Assembly: GCA_964545075.1 (NCBI GenBank) | Contig: CAZJFS010000192.1 | Coordinates: 1 to 8,117, forward strand | Length of the DNA stretch: 8,117 nt | Direction of reading: 5' to 3' | Source of the DNA: DAOPXV01 sp035352535 | Lineage (GTDB): Bacteria; Muiribacteriota; UBA9980 | Shown: positions 1 through 5,754 of the stretch, piece after piece | Position numbering within the stretch: the stretch's first letter is position 1 | How the letters are laid out: each line of letters begins with the position of its first letter | Made by a program: the position numbers and the translations under genes | The notes under the pieces: generated by a model | The model's input: only the letters and a program-made list of their open reading frames with translations | Told to the model about the DNA's origin: nothing | Database searches by the model: none

Positions 1-2
1 AC

Positions 3-86
3 GCGCAGGATTCGACGGAACTATTCAAAATATTGCGCGTCGGAACTCCGGTGAAGATAACTCCTTTTGTCAAGACCGCTATATAA
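3..86 (+). CDS. C-terminal end of a protein, possibly an L,D-transpeptidase (YkuD family), 5' part outside window
   Basis: This frame enters from the left edge and runs 27 codons to a TAA at 84-86. The residues include ELFKILRVGTPVKI near the end. An acidic helix followed by V-G-T-P-V-x-I, about 8 residues from the stop, is the usual ending of YkuD/ErfK-type L,D-transpeptidases, periplasmic enzymes that make 3-3 crosslinks in peptidoglycan or attach lipoproteins to it. The diagnostic H-x14-17-S/T-H-G-C-h-R motif would lie upstream and is not visible, so the family call rests on this short tail alone. Another frame is also open from the edge for about 73 codons, but its residues look random and it lacks such a motif. 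The nearest clear terminator is about 150 bases downstream, at 239-276. Confidence 0.45.
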   Translation, partial: AQDSTELFKILRVGTPVKITPFVKTAI

Positions 87-238
87 TAATTACTTTGCGT
101 GAATGGGGCGGGGCGGTTTATCGTTCCAGCGGTCGGCTTCATGCTTCATTTGAAAGCGTTTCCGGCTTTATTATACGGCGAAATTTTGATATGACGCTGA
201 AAAAAATGTTGATTTTAAACTGAAAAAAGATTATAAAG
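87..238. other. Intergenic stretch, nothing recognised
   Basis: Between the stop at 84-86 and the hairpin at 239 I see no ORF with a Shine-Dalgarno site, no RNA gene and no consensus promoter. There is a TATAAT on the minus strand near 171-176, but no matching -35 element at 16-18 bases. The stretch is probably the 3' untranslated region of the upstream gene. Confidence 0.4.
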
Positions 239-276
239 AATATCAGGGCGCTTTAGCGGCCCTGATATTTTATTTT
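239..276 (+). terminator. Intrinsic terminator after the upstream gene
   Basis: An 11-bp stem (239-249 AATATCAGGGC with 259-269 GCCCTGATATT) encloses a short loop that can itself pair (GC TTTA GC). It is followed by a T-rich run at 268-276. The A-rich bases before the stem could make it work weakly in the opposite direction too. Confidence 0.85.
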
Positions 277-436
277 AGGCCGCCGCTTTCCGCCGGCCGC
301 TTAGGGGCTTCCGGCCCAGCCGGGAAGCGCTTCAAGGCGTTTTTTGCAAGCCGCTTTGGTATGGGCGCCGCCGCGGGTTCCGGCGTCAGGCGGGATAATT
401 CGTTATATTGAGCTTTATGACAATAAAATTATACTT
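277..436. other. GC-rich intergenic stretch with imperfect inverted repeats
   Basis: Small GC-rich inverted repeats occur here: GGCCG at 278-282 with CGGCC at 294-298, and GCTTCC at 307-312 with GGAAGC at 323-328 (GGC/GCC inner pairs and one bulged G). A run of six T follows at 340-345, so 307-345 may act as a backup terminator. No strong promoter for the following TPR gene is visible. TTGAGC at 408-413 with TATACT at 430-435 (16-base spacing) would start the RNA inside the ribosome binding site, so it is unlikely to be used. A GATAAT at 394-399 has no partner. Confidence 0.35.
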
Positions 437-443
437 AAAAGGA
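437..443 (+). promoter_or_regulatory. Shine-Dalgarno site that fixes the TPR gene start
   Basis: AAAAGGA ends 8 bases before the ATG at 452. The in-frame ATG at 443 overlaps this site and so is too close to it. The in-frame ATG at 344 has no such site and would add a non-signal-like extension. The start at 452 gives a normal signal peptide. Confidence 0.75.
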
Positions 444-451
444 TGGACGTT

Positions 452-1303
452 ATGAATAGCGGGAATATCGCCGGGATTTTTAAAAAAACAATATTTGCGG
501 GTGCTTTGGCCGCGTCGTTTGGTTTCGGATGCGCGGTTATGGCTGAAGAGGGAGCGGATGTCAGGTTGAAGCCCTTCGATTCGAACGAGGTTTCGATAAA
601 CCTGGAGGTCGGCGAGATGGCTATGATGGCCGGAAATTACGACGAGGCTTCGACCGCCTTTACCCGCGCGTTCACGCTGGAGCCCCGAAGCTATCCCGCC
701 GCGTATAATCTCGGTTACATATCGCAGTTGAAAGCCAAAAACGAAGAAGCCGTCCGCTATTACCGGCAGGCTCTCCGGATACGGCCGGAAAGCGTCGATC
801 CTCTATTAAATATAGGCGTTATAGCTATGATGGATGAAAAATATGACGAGGCCATGGTCAATTTTCAGAAGGCGCTCGCCATCGACGCTAAAAGCCAGGG
901 CGCGCGTTTCAACATATCCGCCGTTTTTATGGCGAAGCAAAATTACGCCGCGGCGTATCAGCTCCTTTCGGATCTTATCAAAGAAGGCGCCGGCAAAGAA
1001 AAAGCCGGTTCCGACATAGTCTTGAAGTTTGCCCAGGTTTGCGTCGAGCTTGATAAATTCGCCGAGGCTGACGCGTCGCTTAAGGAATTAAAACCCGCCG
1101 CCCGCGAATCCGAGGTCGAAAAATATTATCTGACGGGGTGCTCTCTCTTCAAACAGAAAAAGAACGACGAAGCGGAGAAAGCTTTCGCGGCTGCGTCGGA
1201 TTCGGCGAAGGATAACGAGAGCCTTTCGAAGTTATTGATCGGGAAGATCGCGGAGTTCAAAAAAACCGGAAGAACGGCGAAACCGCTTAGAATTAAAGAA
1301 TAG
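452..1303 (+). CDS. Secreted (periplasmic) tetratricopeptide-repeat protein
   Basis: This is a 283-residue protein from the chosen start. Residues 1-31 form a signal peptide: Lys11-Lys12, a hydrophobic stretch around 13-29, then V-M-A before Glu32, a good signal peptidase I site. Cys27 sits in FGFGC, which is a poor lipobox, so a lipoprotein is less likely. From about 48 the chain consists of 34-residue TPR units (about 48-81, 82-115, 116-149, 150-183) with the usual G/A-8, Y-11, A-20, F/Y-24, A-27 and P-32 pattern, for example NYDEASTAFTRAFTLEP. More degenerate helical pairs follow at about 188-216 and 223-255. TPRs form a right-handed superhelix for protein-protein contacts; no enzyme domain is present. 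The protein probably scaffolds an envelope complex, but its partner cannot be read from the context. The gene stands alone, with no promoter seen and a terminator 40 bases after the stop. Confidence 0.85.
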   Translation: MNSGNIAGIFKKTIFAGALAASFGFGCAVMAEEGADVRLKPFDSNEVSINLEVGEMAMMAGNYDEASTAFTRAFTLEPRSYPAAYNLGYISQLKAKNEEAVRYYRQALRIRPESVDPLLNIGVIAMMDEKYDEAMVNFQKALAIDAKSQGARFNISAVFMAKQNYAAAYQLLSDLIKEGAGKEKAGSDIVLKFAQVCVELDKFAEADASLKELKPAARESEVEKYYLTGCSLFKQKKNDEAEKAFAAASDSAKDNESLSKLLIGKIAEFKKTGRTAKPLRIKE

Positions 1304-1341
1304 CGCCGGAATTGACGGCAGCCGGCAAAAAGATACCGACG

Positions 1342-1389
1342 AAAACTCCGCGACCCGTTTTTCGGAAAGGGTGGTGGAGTTTTTTGTTT
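1342..1389 (+). terminator. Intrinsic terminator of the TPR gene
   Basis: The outer stem AAAACTCC (1342-1349) pairs with GGAGTTTT (1376-1383), and inner ACCC/GGGT pairs form around an AT-rich loop. A T-rich run (TTTTTTGTTT, 1380-1389) follows. The stem begins about 40 bases after the TAG. Confidence 0.85.
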
Positions 1390-1465
1390 CAGGTTATTGG
1401 CTTGAATTGGAAGGCATTTGGAATGTAGTGAAACCAGGCGCGCCGTCGCGGGCGGATTTTGGCGA

Positions 1466-1505
1466 AATTAAAAAACCGCTTCAAACAATAAGTAAGAAGC
1501 GGTTT
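1466..1505 (-). terminator. Intrinsic terminator of the tRNA-Asn gene
   Basis: Read on the minus strand, AAACCGCTTC (complement of 1496-1505) pairs with GAAGCGGTTT (complement of 1473-1482) across a 13-base loop. The RNA then runs into a T tract (complement of 1470-1475 and beyond). The hairpin begins 9 bases past the tRNA 3' end. On the plus strand no T run follows it, so it serves the tRNA only. Confidence 0.88.
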
Positions 1506-1514
1506 CTTATTATA

Positions 1515-1586
1515 CTCCGAAAGTAGGACTCGAACCTACAACCATTCGGTTAACAGCCGAGTGCTCTACCATTGAGCTATTTCGGA
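1515..1586 (-). tRNA. tRNA-Asn (anticodon GTT)
   Basis: Read on the minus strand this is a full 72-base cloverleaf. The acceptor stem is TCCGAAA/TTTCGGA, followed by TA, the D arm GCTC-AATGGTA-GAGC, A26, the anticodon arm CTCGG-CTGTTAA-CCGAA with GTT at 34-36, a five-base variable loop TGGTT, and the T arm GTAGG-TTCGAGT-CCTAC. G is the discriminator base, as usual for tRNA-Asn. The first anticodon-stem pair (27-43) is C-A, a mismatch. CCA is not encoded: the bases after the discriminator are TAT, so CCA must be added by the nucleotidyltransferase. The gene is a single-tRNA unit with its own promoter and terminator, and diverges from murB. Confidence 0.97.
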
Positions 1587-1617
1587 ATGTCAAGGTTGTT
1601 ACCTTAAGACATGAATC

Positions 1618-1646
1618 ATTATACCACAAAGAAATACTTATGTCAA
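1618..1646 (-). promoter_or_regulatory. Perfect sigma-70 type promoter of the tRNA-Asn gene
   Basis: On the minus strand, TTGACA (complement of 1641-1646) and TATAAT (complement of 1618-1623) are separated by exactly 17 bases. Transcription would begin near 1611, leaving a 5' leader of about 25 bases for RNase P to remove. The leader contains a small hairpin, AAGGT-AACA-ACCTT (complement of 1592-1605). Confidence 0.93.
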
Positions 1647-1677
1647 TAAAAAAATAAAAAAAATAAAAAAATTTTTT
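1647..1677 (-). promoter_or_regulatory. A-tract upstream element (UP-like) of the tRNA promoter
   Basis: Directly behind the -35 box lie A7, A8 and A7 tracts separated by single T (1648-1654, 1656-1663, 1665-1671), then T6 (1672-1677). UP elements bound by the RNA polymerase alpha C-terminal domain are A/T tracts in this place at stable-RNA promoters. The tracts repeat every 8-9 bases, close to but not exactly one helical turn. The same DNA could bend the shared tRNA/murB region. Confidence 0.6.
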
Positions 1678-1733
1678 GAGGGGCACATTCAGGTTGAATT
1701 TATTTTAAAATTATGATAGACTCGGTTCATTAT

Positions 1734-1761
1734 TTGATATTAAGGATCCGTCCGGTATAAC
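1734..1761 (+). promoter_or_regulatory. Probable murB promoter
   Basis: TTGATA (1734-1739) and TATAAC (1756-1761) each match five of six consensus bases, with a 16-base spacer. Transcription would start near 1768 and give a leader of about 62 bases containing a small hairpin (TTATC-GTTC-GATAA, about 1771-1784). A weaker alternative is TTGAAT near 1694 with TAGACT 17 bases later. Confidence 0.6.
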
Positions 1762-1829
1762 TTTTTCGTTTTATCGTTCGATAATTATTATGTATGTTAC
1801 TTTGAATCCTTAATTATCAGGAGAAGCTT

Positions 1830-2882
1830 ATGACAAAGACAGTTTTTGATTTTAATGCAAAAAACGGGTGCGGCTCTTCGAGCCGGCCGACATTCATCGA
1901 TTCAATAAAAAGAATTGAACCGGCTCTTATAAAAGAGGGCTCCAAAATTTTCTACGACAAAAAAATGGCGGATTATACCACATTCAAGATCGGCGGCAGC
2001 GCCGACGCTTTTCTGGAAGTTTATACCGCCGATGCCATGGTCGCGGCTATAAAAGAAGCCAGAAATAACGGTATACCTTATTTTATGCTGGGCGGCGGCT
2101 CGAATCTTCTGGTCGGCGACGTCGGAGTTGCCGGCATCGTCATAAAAAACCGGATCAAAAAAATAGAGATTATCGAAAAAAATAGCGAACATGCGGTTGC
2201 GCTCGAGCGCGCAGGCGCGGTCATGACGCCCGGCAAAGACGTTTTCGTTTCGTTTGGAAGCGGCATAAAGCTTGCCGAAATAACGGAATACGCATGCGAG
2301 AACGGGCTGGCGGGCGCGGAATTTCTGGCCGGTATTCCCGGAACTTTAGGCGGGGCCATATTCGGCAACGCCGGGGCGTACGGAAAGAGCATCGGCGATC
2401 TCCTTCTGCTCGCGGAACTACTGACGCCCGGCGGCAAGACGCTCATGGCCGACAGATCGTATTTCGATTTTTCATACAGAAAAAGTAAAATTAAAAACAC
2501 ATCCGACGTGGTCGTTTCGGCTATTATTAAATTTACGCAAGACGACAAGCTCGCCGTCCGCGAACGCGTTGAAAAGATAATCGCGGAAAGGCACGGTAAA
2601 CATCCGCCCGAAAGCATCGGGTCGGCGGGTTCTTATTTCAAGAACGTAAGCCCCATCAATCCGGCCCACAGAAGGATCGCGGCCGGATATTTTCTCGAAC
2701 AGGCCGGAGTTAAAGGCTTGAAATGCGGCAATGCCGAGGTCTATCTGAAACATGCCAACTTTATAGTAAATCCGGGCGGCGCGCGCGCGGAAGAAGTTCT
2801 GGGGCTGGCCAGGATGATGAAAGTGGCCGTGCTTGAAAAATTCGGGTTGCTTTTAGAAGAAGAGGTCCAGTACCTGCCGTAG
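1830..2882 (+). CDS. murB: UDP-N-acetylenolpyruvoylglucosamine reductase (MurB)
   Basis: MurB is a cytoplasmic FAD enzyme. It reduces UDP-GlcNAc-enolpyruvate with NADPH to UDP-MurNAc, the second committed step of peptidoglycan precursor synthesis. The 350-residue product carries the family landmarks in order: YTTFKIGG (49-56); the FAD-binding stretch PYFMLGGGSNLLV (83-95); GIPGTLGGAIFGNAGAYG (168-185); FSYRKS (214-219); GSAGSYFKN (264-272), where Ser268 corresponds to the proton-donating catalytic serine; HANFIVNPGG (308-317); and the C-terminal LEEEV, where Glu345 corresponds to the catalytic glutamate (usual form LxPEV, with Pro replaced by Glu344 here). The layout is that of the shorter type II-like MurB. 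About 40 residues precede the first motif, slightly more than usual. The start has AGGAG (1819-1823) six bases upstream. In many bacteria murB lies in a division/cell wall cluster; here it stands alone with its own promoter and terminator. Confidence 0.97.
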   Translation: MTKTVFDFNAKNGCGSSSRPTFIDSIKRIEPALIKEGSKIFYDKKMADYTTFKIGGSADAFLEVYTADAMVAAIKEARNNGIPYFMLGGGSNLLVGDVGVAGIVIKNRIKKIEIIEKNSEHAVALERAGAVMTPGKDVFVSFGSGIKLAEITEYACENGLAGAEFLAGIPGTLGGAIFGNAGAYGKSIGDLLLLAELLTPGGKTLMADRSYFDFSYRKSKIKNTSDVVVSAIIKFTQDDKLAVRERVEKIIAERHGKHPPESIGSAGSYFKNVSPINPAHRRIAAGYFLEQAGVKGLKCGNAEVYLKHANFIVNPGGARAEEVLGLARMMKVAVLEKFGLLLEEEVQYLP

Positions 2883-2915
2883 ATTAATATTTGTTCCATT
2901 TTTATAAAAGACGAA

Positions 2916-2957
2916 AGACATCCTTTATTTTTTAAAAATAGGGGATGTTTTTATTTT
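2916..2957 (+). terminator. Intrinsic terminator of murB
   Basis: ACATCCTTTATTTTT (2918-2932) is complementary, with two G-T pairs, to AAAAATAGGGGATGT (2934-2948). The tip must open to form a loop. A T-rich run (TTTTATTTT) follows. The stem starts about 35 bases after the murB stop. Confidence 0.85.
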
Positions 2958-3011
2958 GCGGTGAAAACGCTTTCAGGTCAAATGAGCTCGTTTAAAAACG
3001 CGCGGCCGAAA

Positions 3012-3040
3012 TTGACAAAACTTCATCCATGGTTTATAAT
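3012..3040 (+). promoter_or_regulatory. Perfect sigma-70 type promoter for the structured leader and secreted protein
   Basis: TTGACA (3012-3017) and TATAAT (3035-3040) are separated by exactly 17 bases, and transcription should start near 3047. This is over 300 bases before the only downstream gene, so the transcript has a long leader or begins with an independent small RNA. Confidence 0.9.
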
Positions 3041-3067
3041 TAGATTAGAAAGTTTTTTGTAAAATAG

Positions 3068-3165
3068 TATGACTATAAATATACTGCATAACGAAAGCTC
3101 TTAAAAGAGCTGACGCCACGCTTATCCGGGCCTTTGACAAGGCCGGCGGCGTGATTATAGTCGTA
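3068..3165 (+). ncRNA. Candidate structured RNA element in the leader (three-way junction)
   Basis: The outer helix P1 pairs TATGACTATAAT (3068-3079) with ATTATAGTCGTA (3154-3165), 12 bp with one G-T pair. Inside it, P2 is AGCTCT-TAAA-AGAGCT (3096-3111). P3 is CACGC (3117-3121) with GCGTG (3149-3153), continuing through an internal loop into CC/GG and GGCCTT-TGAC-AAGGCC (3129-3144). P1 to P3 are all strong helices that begin about 20 bases after the predicted RNA start, which is the shape of a riboswitch aptamer or a small RNA. I compared it from memory with c-di-GMP, purine, TPP, glycine, fluoride and glutamine motifs and found no match to their conserved bases. It is therefore an unassigned structure, and its function is unknown. 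Confidence 0.5.
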
Positions 3166-3348
3166 AAACAGACACCCGCCCGGGCTTCCAGCGCAGGTTA
3201 ATGCTTACCAAACCAACCTTTTTAACCGCCTGTTCGTCCCCGGCCCATAAATTTTTAGCGCGGATTCCGTCACGGCCGCGCACGTTTTATGAATGTCCCG
3301 AGATCTTAAAAATGATCTTTTTCTATATTTTGGAAGAGGTGTGGCCTT
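3166..3348 (+). promoter_or_regulatory. 3' part of the leader: hairpins that may attenuate or terminate transcription
   Basis: Three further foldable parts lie between the junction and the gene. First, AGGTT (3195-3199) can pair with AACCT (3215-3219) before a T run, or the overlapping CAGGTTA (3194-3200) can pair with TAACC-GC-CTG (3223-3232); the two folds exclude each other. Second, a strong GC hairpin pairs GCGCGG (3258-3263) with CCGCGC (3276-3281), with inner CCG/CGG, and is followed by ACGTTTTAT; it could end a small RNA near 3288. Third, AGATC (3301-3305) pairs with GATCT (3314-3318) and runs into TTTTTC just before the ribosome binding site. No gene-like ORF with a good start signal is present here. 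Confidence 0.4.
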
Positions 3349-5490
3349 ATGAAAAAAGATATAGCCATAAAATATAAAAATTTAAGGCTTTTTCTTATAG
3401 TAGCTTTTGCGTTCTTTATTCTCTTCTCACAGATCGCGCTCGCTTCGGCTAACCCATTGCTGTGGCCGCTCGCGCCTGTAAAGGCTTTCTTTTCGGGCGC
3501 CAACTTCGTCGCTCAAAAAATAGCCGATGTCGTCTCGCCCCCTAAAATCAACATTGAACAGGCCGGTTCTCAGTCGGGCGAATCTTTCACAATTTCGGAC
3601 GACCTGCTGAAACGAATCCTCGAACAAAACCCCGCAGCCTCATCGATAATAAGCGCGGACGATCTTAAAAATATAATATCGGCGAAGCTTAATACCGCCG
3701 AACTCAAGAACGCGGCGAGCGTGGAAGCCGCGCTTTTAAATAAAAAGCTCAACGTGCTTGAAAAACTTTACGACGAAGGGTCCGTCGATATAGCCGAAGC
3801 GGTAGCCGGCGGAAACGGCCAGAGCTCACAGAGCCAGTCGATTTCGGCTGATGCACCTAATCCCGATGCGCTTTTAAATAAAGCCATCGTAACGGCCGCC
3901 ATACCCAAAATCGATTTTAACCAGTCCCAACAGCCCGCGACCTCCGGCCAGGGAGCTTCATCATCGGCCGCCTCGTCCGGCGCCGGAAGCGGCCTTATAT
4001 CCCAGCTTAAAGACCAGGACCCGAATTCGGCGGGCTTTAAGTCGATCTTCGAAAAATTCAAGGAACAATTCAAACCTGAAACGAAATCCTATCTTGAATA
4101 TTCGACCAGCTCATCCAACGCCAAAAAGGTTCTTCCGCCTGATTTCGAGGTGAAGGGCGGTTCCAGCATCAAGATATGGCAGGACAAATTAGAAGACAAC
4201 CAGTTGGCTAATAAAACATGGAGCTATGGCGACAAGCCTCAGAGTTCGATCGCCAGTTCCTATACTTCGAATTTTTTAAACACCAAGGACGATCCGGCCC
4301 TCGCTCAGAAAACTCTCGTAACGGGATCCAACAAAGACTTCAATAACGTCAGGCTCGAACAGGGCAGCACCAAGTTCGGATGGACGCATATCGCCTACGA
4401 CCGGTCGGACGGAACGTGCCACGCGCGCGAGATTAAAGAGGCGTTCGGCCTTGCGAACCAGGACGAAGCCGTCAGAAATTTCATTTTAGACACCATAAAG
4501 ACCGGAAACGCCGAGGAACAGGTTCGCCAGAAAGGCGGCGCCGACCAGCACCGCATGCTCTATACGAAAAACGTCAACGGGCAGGAGATACTGGTCGTAG
4601 TCGATAACGACGATAAATACCGCGGCTCGGTAATAACGGCCTATCCTACCGGAAACGTCAAGGCGCCGACGCCGGATGAAATTCAAAAACGCATAGCGGA
4701 AGAGAAGGCTAAACTCGCCGAAGCGGCTAAAAAGAACGAAAGATGGAAGAACCCTTCGATATCGGTTGATTTTTACAGGAACGAGATCGGAAAGACCATC
4801 GGGCCGCAGGTTAAGGCCGGCGCCGAATCTCAATTCAAGCTCGGCGGCGCTACCGTTACTGCGGGCGCCAAGGGCGACGTTCTTTTAATAGGCGCGGAAG
4901 CCAAGGGCGCATCATATGTAGGCATCCGCTATGGTCAGCTTGCGGCCGGCGTTCAGGGCTCGGTTTTCGCCGGGTCGCGGGCGCGCGGAGAAGTTTCGAC
5001 CGGCATCCAGGCAGGCCAGTGGGGCGGCAGGGTATTCGCGGGCGGAGAGGCTACGGCCGGCGTCGGAGCGAACGCGGACGCTCATGTCGGAGTAGGTAAA
5101 GAGGGCGCCGAAGCCTCGGTTTCAGGCGACGCTTTCGTGGGCGTACGCGCCAAGGGCCAGGTCGGCGGCACCATATCGCATGGAAACACGTCGGTTACGG
5201 GTTCGGTTAACGGAACGGTTGGCGCGGGTCTTGGCGCCCATTTTGAAGCCACCGGGAAAATATCGTGGACCGGCATAAAAGCCAAGGTGAATGTCGGAGC
5301 GTACCTTGGAATAGGCGGCCAGCTCGGATTTGACATCAACGTTAATTTCGGCGACGCGCTCAAGCCGGTCCAGCAGGTCGTCGGAAAGGTTTACGACGCC
5401 GGCAAAAAGATCGCGCAGACGGTTGGAACTAACATTAAAAACACCATAGATAACGGTAAAAAGACATTGGAAAAACTTTTTAACTGGTGA
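3349..5490 (+). CDS. Secreted 713-residue protein with a nuclease-like central module and Gly-rich 28-residue repeats
   Basis: I do not recognise this gene as a named family. A signal peptide (Lys2-Lys3, hydrophobic 13-30) ends in A-S-A before Asn35, a good signal peptidase I site. Residues 70-150 look helical, and 155-215 are a Ser/Gln/Ala/Gly linker. Residues about 335-435 (FGWTHIAYDR, His358, RMLYTKNVNGQEILVVVDND, GSVITAYPTG) resemble BECR-fold RNase toxin modules, which commonly show a G-W-x-H-I start, a second H and a closing T-x-Y/YP strand; His347, His358, Thr430 and Tyr432 would be candidate active-site residues. Residues 441-466 are a charged helix. Residues about 486-668 form Gly/Ala-rich repeats of 28 residues with beta-strand character (510-537, 538-565, 566-593, 594-622, 623-650). 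The last 45 residues form an amphipathic helix. AGAGG (3335-3339) lies nine bases before the ATG. No immunity-like gene lies beside it. The nuclease reading is inference; a purely structural surface role is possible. Confidence 0.75.
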   Translation: MKKDIAIKYKNLRLFLIVAFAFFILFSQIALASANPLLWPLAPVKAFFSGANFVAQKIADVVSPPKINIEQAGSQSGESFTISDDLLKRILEQNPAASSIISADDLKNIISAKLNTAELKNAASVEAALLNKKLNVLEKLYDEGSVDIAEAVAGGNGQSSQSQSISADAPNPDALLNKAIVTAAIPKIDFNQSQQPATSGQGASSSAASSGAGSGLISQLKDQDPNSAGFKSIFEKFKEQFKPETKSYLEYSTSSSNAKKVLPPDFEVKGGSSIKIWQDKLEDNQLANKTWSYGDKPQSSIASSYTSNFLNTKDDPALAQKTLVTGSNKDFNNVRLEQGSTKFGWTHIAYDRSDGTCHAREIKEAFGLANQDEAVRNFILDTIKTGNAEEQVRQKGGADQHRMLYTKNVNGQEILVVVDNDDKYRGSVITAYPTGNVKAPTPDEIQKRIAEEKAKLAEAAKKNERWKNPSISVDFYRNEIGKTIGPQVKAGAESQFKLGGATVTAGAKGDVLLIGAEAKGASYVGIRYGQLAAGVQGSVFAGSRARGEVSTGIQAGQWGGRVFAGGEATAGVGANADAHVGVGKEGAEASVSGDAFVGVRAKGQVGGTISHGNTSVTGSVNGTVGAGLGAHFEATGKISWTGIKAKVNVGAYLGIGGQLGFDINVNFGDALKPVQQVVGKVYDAGKKIAQTVGTNIKNTIDNGKKTLEKLFNW

Positions 5491-5581
5491 CGTTGATTTA
5501 TATATTTATCTTCTAATGATAGCTTACTTTTATTTAATTTTTAATCCTTAATTTCTTCTAATTCAATATGATGCTCACCAG
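5491..5581. other. AT-rich 3' untranslated stretch, nothing recognised
   Basis: The stretch between the stop of the secreted protein and its terminator is very AT-rich. It has a short direct repeat (TCTTCTAAT, near 5509 and 5554), but no ORF, RNA gene or promoter that I can support. Confidence 0.4.
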
Positions 5582-5629
5582 AAATTAAAAACCCTTCCGC
5601 AATTCCCATGCGGAGGGGTTTTTAATTTT
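5582..5629 (+). terminator. Long intrinsic terminator, probably bidirectional
   Basis: A 19-bp stem (5582-5600 with 5610-5628, one G-T pair) encloses a nine-base loop. Its GC-rich top (CCCTTCCGC/GCGGAGGGG) sits on A/T base pairs that supply a T tract on either strand (TTTTTAATTTT on plus, and the equivalent on minus). It ends the transcript of the secreted protein about 95 bases after the stop. Confidence 0.92.
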
Positions 5630-5693
5630 GCCGGGATTTCAAGTTGTATCCGGCGCGTAAAAAATTCTTGATCCCGCAACTGTATATCTTGTA

Positions 5694-5723
5694 TAGACAA
5701 GTAATATGGTCCCGTGATATAAT
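5694..5723 (+). promoter_or_regulatory. Extended -10 promoter upstream of the lipoprotein gene
   Basis: TATAAT (5718-5723) is preceded by TGA (5715-5717), an extended -10. TAGACA (5694-5699) matches five of six -35 bases at an 18-base spacing. Transcription would start near 5730, giving a leader of almost 190 bases. Confidence 0.7.
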
Positions 5724-5754
5724 ATGTTCATAGCCAGTTAAGAACTCTGAATTT

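Noticed and set aside
1..60. Resemblance of AGGATTCGACGG at 8-19 to the conserved 5' region of tmRNA
   Set aside because: The following bases do not form the tmRNA acceptor or pseudoknots, no 3' TTCGA-containing arm with CCA is seen nearby, and the third frame reads as a sensible protein end through this region.
344..451. Upstream in-frame extension of the TPR gene starting at ATG 344
   Set aside because: There is no Shine-Dalgarno site before 344, and the extra 36 residues are not signal-like. A well-spaced AAAAGGA and a proper signal peptide support 452 instead.
2078..2617. Long minus-strand ORF opposite murB
   Set aside because: It is a shadow of a strongly conserved gene on the plus strand, with no start signal.
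3069..3104. An 11-codon leader peptide beginning at ATG 3069
   Set aside because: There is no ribosome binding site before it, no run of one amino acid as in classical attenuators, and it lies within the predicted P1 and P2 helices.
3201..3377. A 58-codon ORF in the leader that overlaps the start of the secreted-protein gene in another frame
   Set aside because: The only purine-rich site is three bases from its ATG, which is too close. It runs through the GC hairpin and the downstream ribosome binding site, and the residues match nothing known. Translational coupling is possible in principle but unsupported.
4804..5352. Possible CRISPR-like or DNA-level tandem repeat in the Gly-rich coding region
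   Set aside because: The periodicity is in the protein only. The DNA units have diverged and there are no identical repeats with spacers.
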